Positions 5,921 to 6,405 of a stretch of DNA of 6,405 nucleotides are shown in pieces. How positions within the stretch are numbered: the first letter of the stretch is position 1; each line of letters starts with the position of its first letter. The position numbers and the translations under genes were made by a program. The notes beneath the pieces are model-generated. The model was not told where the DNA came from and did no database searches. It saw only the letters and a program-made list of their open reading frames with translations. This DNA is from Paracoccaceae bacterium. Its GTDB lineage: Bacteria > Pseudomonadota > Alphaproteobacteria > Rhodobacterales > Rhodobacteraceae. Location: positions 1-6,405 of the forward strand of contig JABSSB010000202.1 of assembly GCA_013214715.1 (NCBI GenBank), in the 5' to 3' direction.

Positions 5921-5966
5921 AGAGCCCAATGCTTTGGCCAAAATGTTCGCTATTGATAATGGTTGC
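5827..5966. other. Junction from IS remnant into AT-rich DNA
   Basis: Transposase similarity ends at about 5826 and the sequence gradually shifts to AT-rich. No recognisable gene is seen. A perfect ten-base palindrome TTTGGCCAAA lies at 5933-5942, and GATAAT at 5955-5960 is a good -10 match seven bases before ATG 5967, with only a weak -35 (TTGGCC, 15 bases upstream). If used, transcription would begin at or next to that ATG. Confidence 0.4.
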
Positions 5967-6329
5967 ATGATAAAAAATTACCTCCTTGCGTTGCTTCTAT
6001 TCTTGTGGGGGCAATCAACTTTTTCAAACATGTGCTACGAGTGATTTGATTTAACCACACTTCAATCGGTACAATCTGATTTAGTGCATATGTGTTTTGG
6101 AGGTGCATTGGACAACTTTGGATTTTATCATGTTCAGGGTGTAAGCTTGGTAAAAGTAGGTGAAATTTCGTATGCTCTCTTCGACAGAGGAGAAGCGTGC
6201 GTAGGTGTTTTCAAACTAGGCGCTGTATTAAAAGTTGGCGCTACGACACTTGATGATGGTCAAGTTACCTATGAAATCTATGGCAATAACGGAAATATGG
6301 AATCCGTAATTGCGATAGGAAAATCTTAA
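5967..6329 (+). pseudogene. Small exported protein gene interrupted by an in-frame TGA
   Basis: From ATG 5967 the frame encodes a clear Sec signal peptide (MIKNYLLALLLFLWGQSTFS, likely cut before Asn21), then NMCYE, a TGA at 6042-6044, and continues in the same frame without another stop to TAA 6327-6329. The joined product would be 120 codons: signal peptide plus about 100 mature residues with three cysteines (Cys23, and those in HMCFGG and EACVGV) and a beta-rich pattern (SLVKVGEISYALF, VFKLGAVLKVGATT, VTYEIYGN). The TGA may be a mutated TGG (Trp) or CGA (Arg), a sequencing error, or a read-through codon. An automatic caller would probably report only the 3' part from GTG 6084 or ATG 6090 as a hypothetical protein, hiding the signal peptide. 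An in-frame ATG at 5943 is less likely because it puts a charged extension before the signal. Codon use is AT-rich, unlike everything left of the IS, suggesting transfer. I do not recognise the family. Confidence 0.6.
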
Positions 6330-6358
6330 CTCGAAGTTGAAATTATGGGAGACTGACA

Positions 6359-6405
6359 TTAGTTACGGTGACATTTGGAGCAGACGTACCGCAGATCATC
6401 ATCGA
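6359..6405 (-). CDS. Possible C-terminal end of a minus-strand gene with a CxxC motif (partial)
   Basis: On the minus strand the frame entering from the right edge reads DDDLRYVCSKCHRN and then TAA (complement of 6359-6361). The spacing Cys-x-x-Cys with neighbouring Tyr/Arg and a final His resembles half of a zinc ribbon as found at the end of small zinc-binding proteins. Only 14 codons are in the window, so chance is a serious alternative. Confidence 0.22.
   Translation of the reverse strand, partial: DDDLRYVCSKCHRN

Noticed and set aside
6042..6044. Selenocysteine at the in-frame TGA
   Set aside because: No SECIS-like hairpin is evident directly after the TGA, the surrounding DNA is AT-rich and the gene resembles no selenoprotein known to me; nonsense mutation is simpler.
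1..6405. tRNA, rRNA, CRISPR array, att site or replication origin
   Set aside because: No cloverleaf, regularly spaced repeats or iteron clusters were seen on either strand by eye.

Overview
The window looks like chromosomal DNA from a GC-rich alphaproteobacterium, most likely of the Rhodobacteraceae/roseobacter type. The grounds are the base composition, the style of the GlcE/GlcF proteins, an IbpA-like small heat-shock gene with what looks like a ROSE-type leader, and an IS3-family element typical of this group. This placement is inference from the sequence; no database was searched.

Layout. (1) Bases 2-2336 hold the end of glcE and all of glcF, two subunits of membrane-associated glycolate oxidase, one base apart on the + strand. 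glcD is presumably just upstream, outside the window. (2) Bases 2399-4053 hold two tandem, clearly paralogous, exported chymotrypsin-fold serine proteases whose stop and start codons share one base (TGATG). (3) Bases 4054-4737 form a self-contained heat-shock unit: a CTTGAAA-type promoter candidate, a three-hairpin leader whose last hairpin pairs UCGCU with the AGGA ribosome-binding site (a candidate ROSE RNA thermometer), the hsp20 gene, and two consecutive intrinsic terminators. (4) Bases 4738-5255 are a gene-poor stretch with one plausible gene fragment. (5) Bases 5256-5826 are the left part of an IS3-family insertion sequence with intact orfA and an orfB cut off before its catalytic domain. 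(6) From about 5827 to the end the DNA becomes distinctly AT-rich. It carries a small secreted-protein gene interrupted by one in-frame TGA, and possibly the tail of a minus-strand gene at the right edge.

The left two thirds therefore read as ordinary, compact chromosome: glycolate oxidation, periplasmic or secreted proteolysis and protein-folding stress. The right third reads as an accessory, decaying region shaped by an insertion sequence and by foreign, lower-GC DNA. The observations most worth a second look are the ROSE-like leader of hsp20, the TGA-interrupted exported protein (two halves of one reading frame that automatic annotation would probably truncate), the coupled protease pair with altered active-site motifs and a shared C-terminal tail, and the IS3 remnant whose truncation point coincides with the composition change. 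No convincing wholly new multi-gene system is visible.
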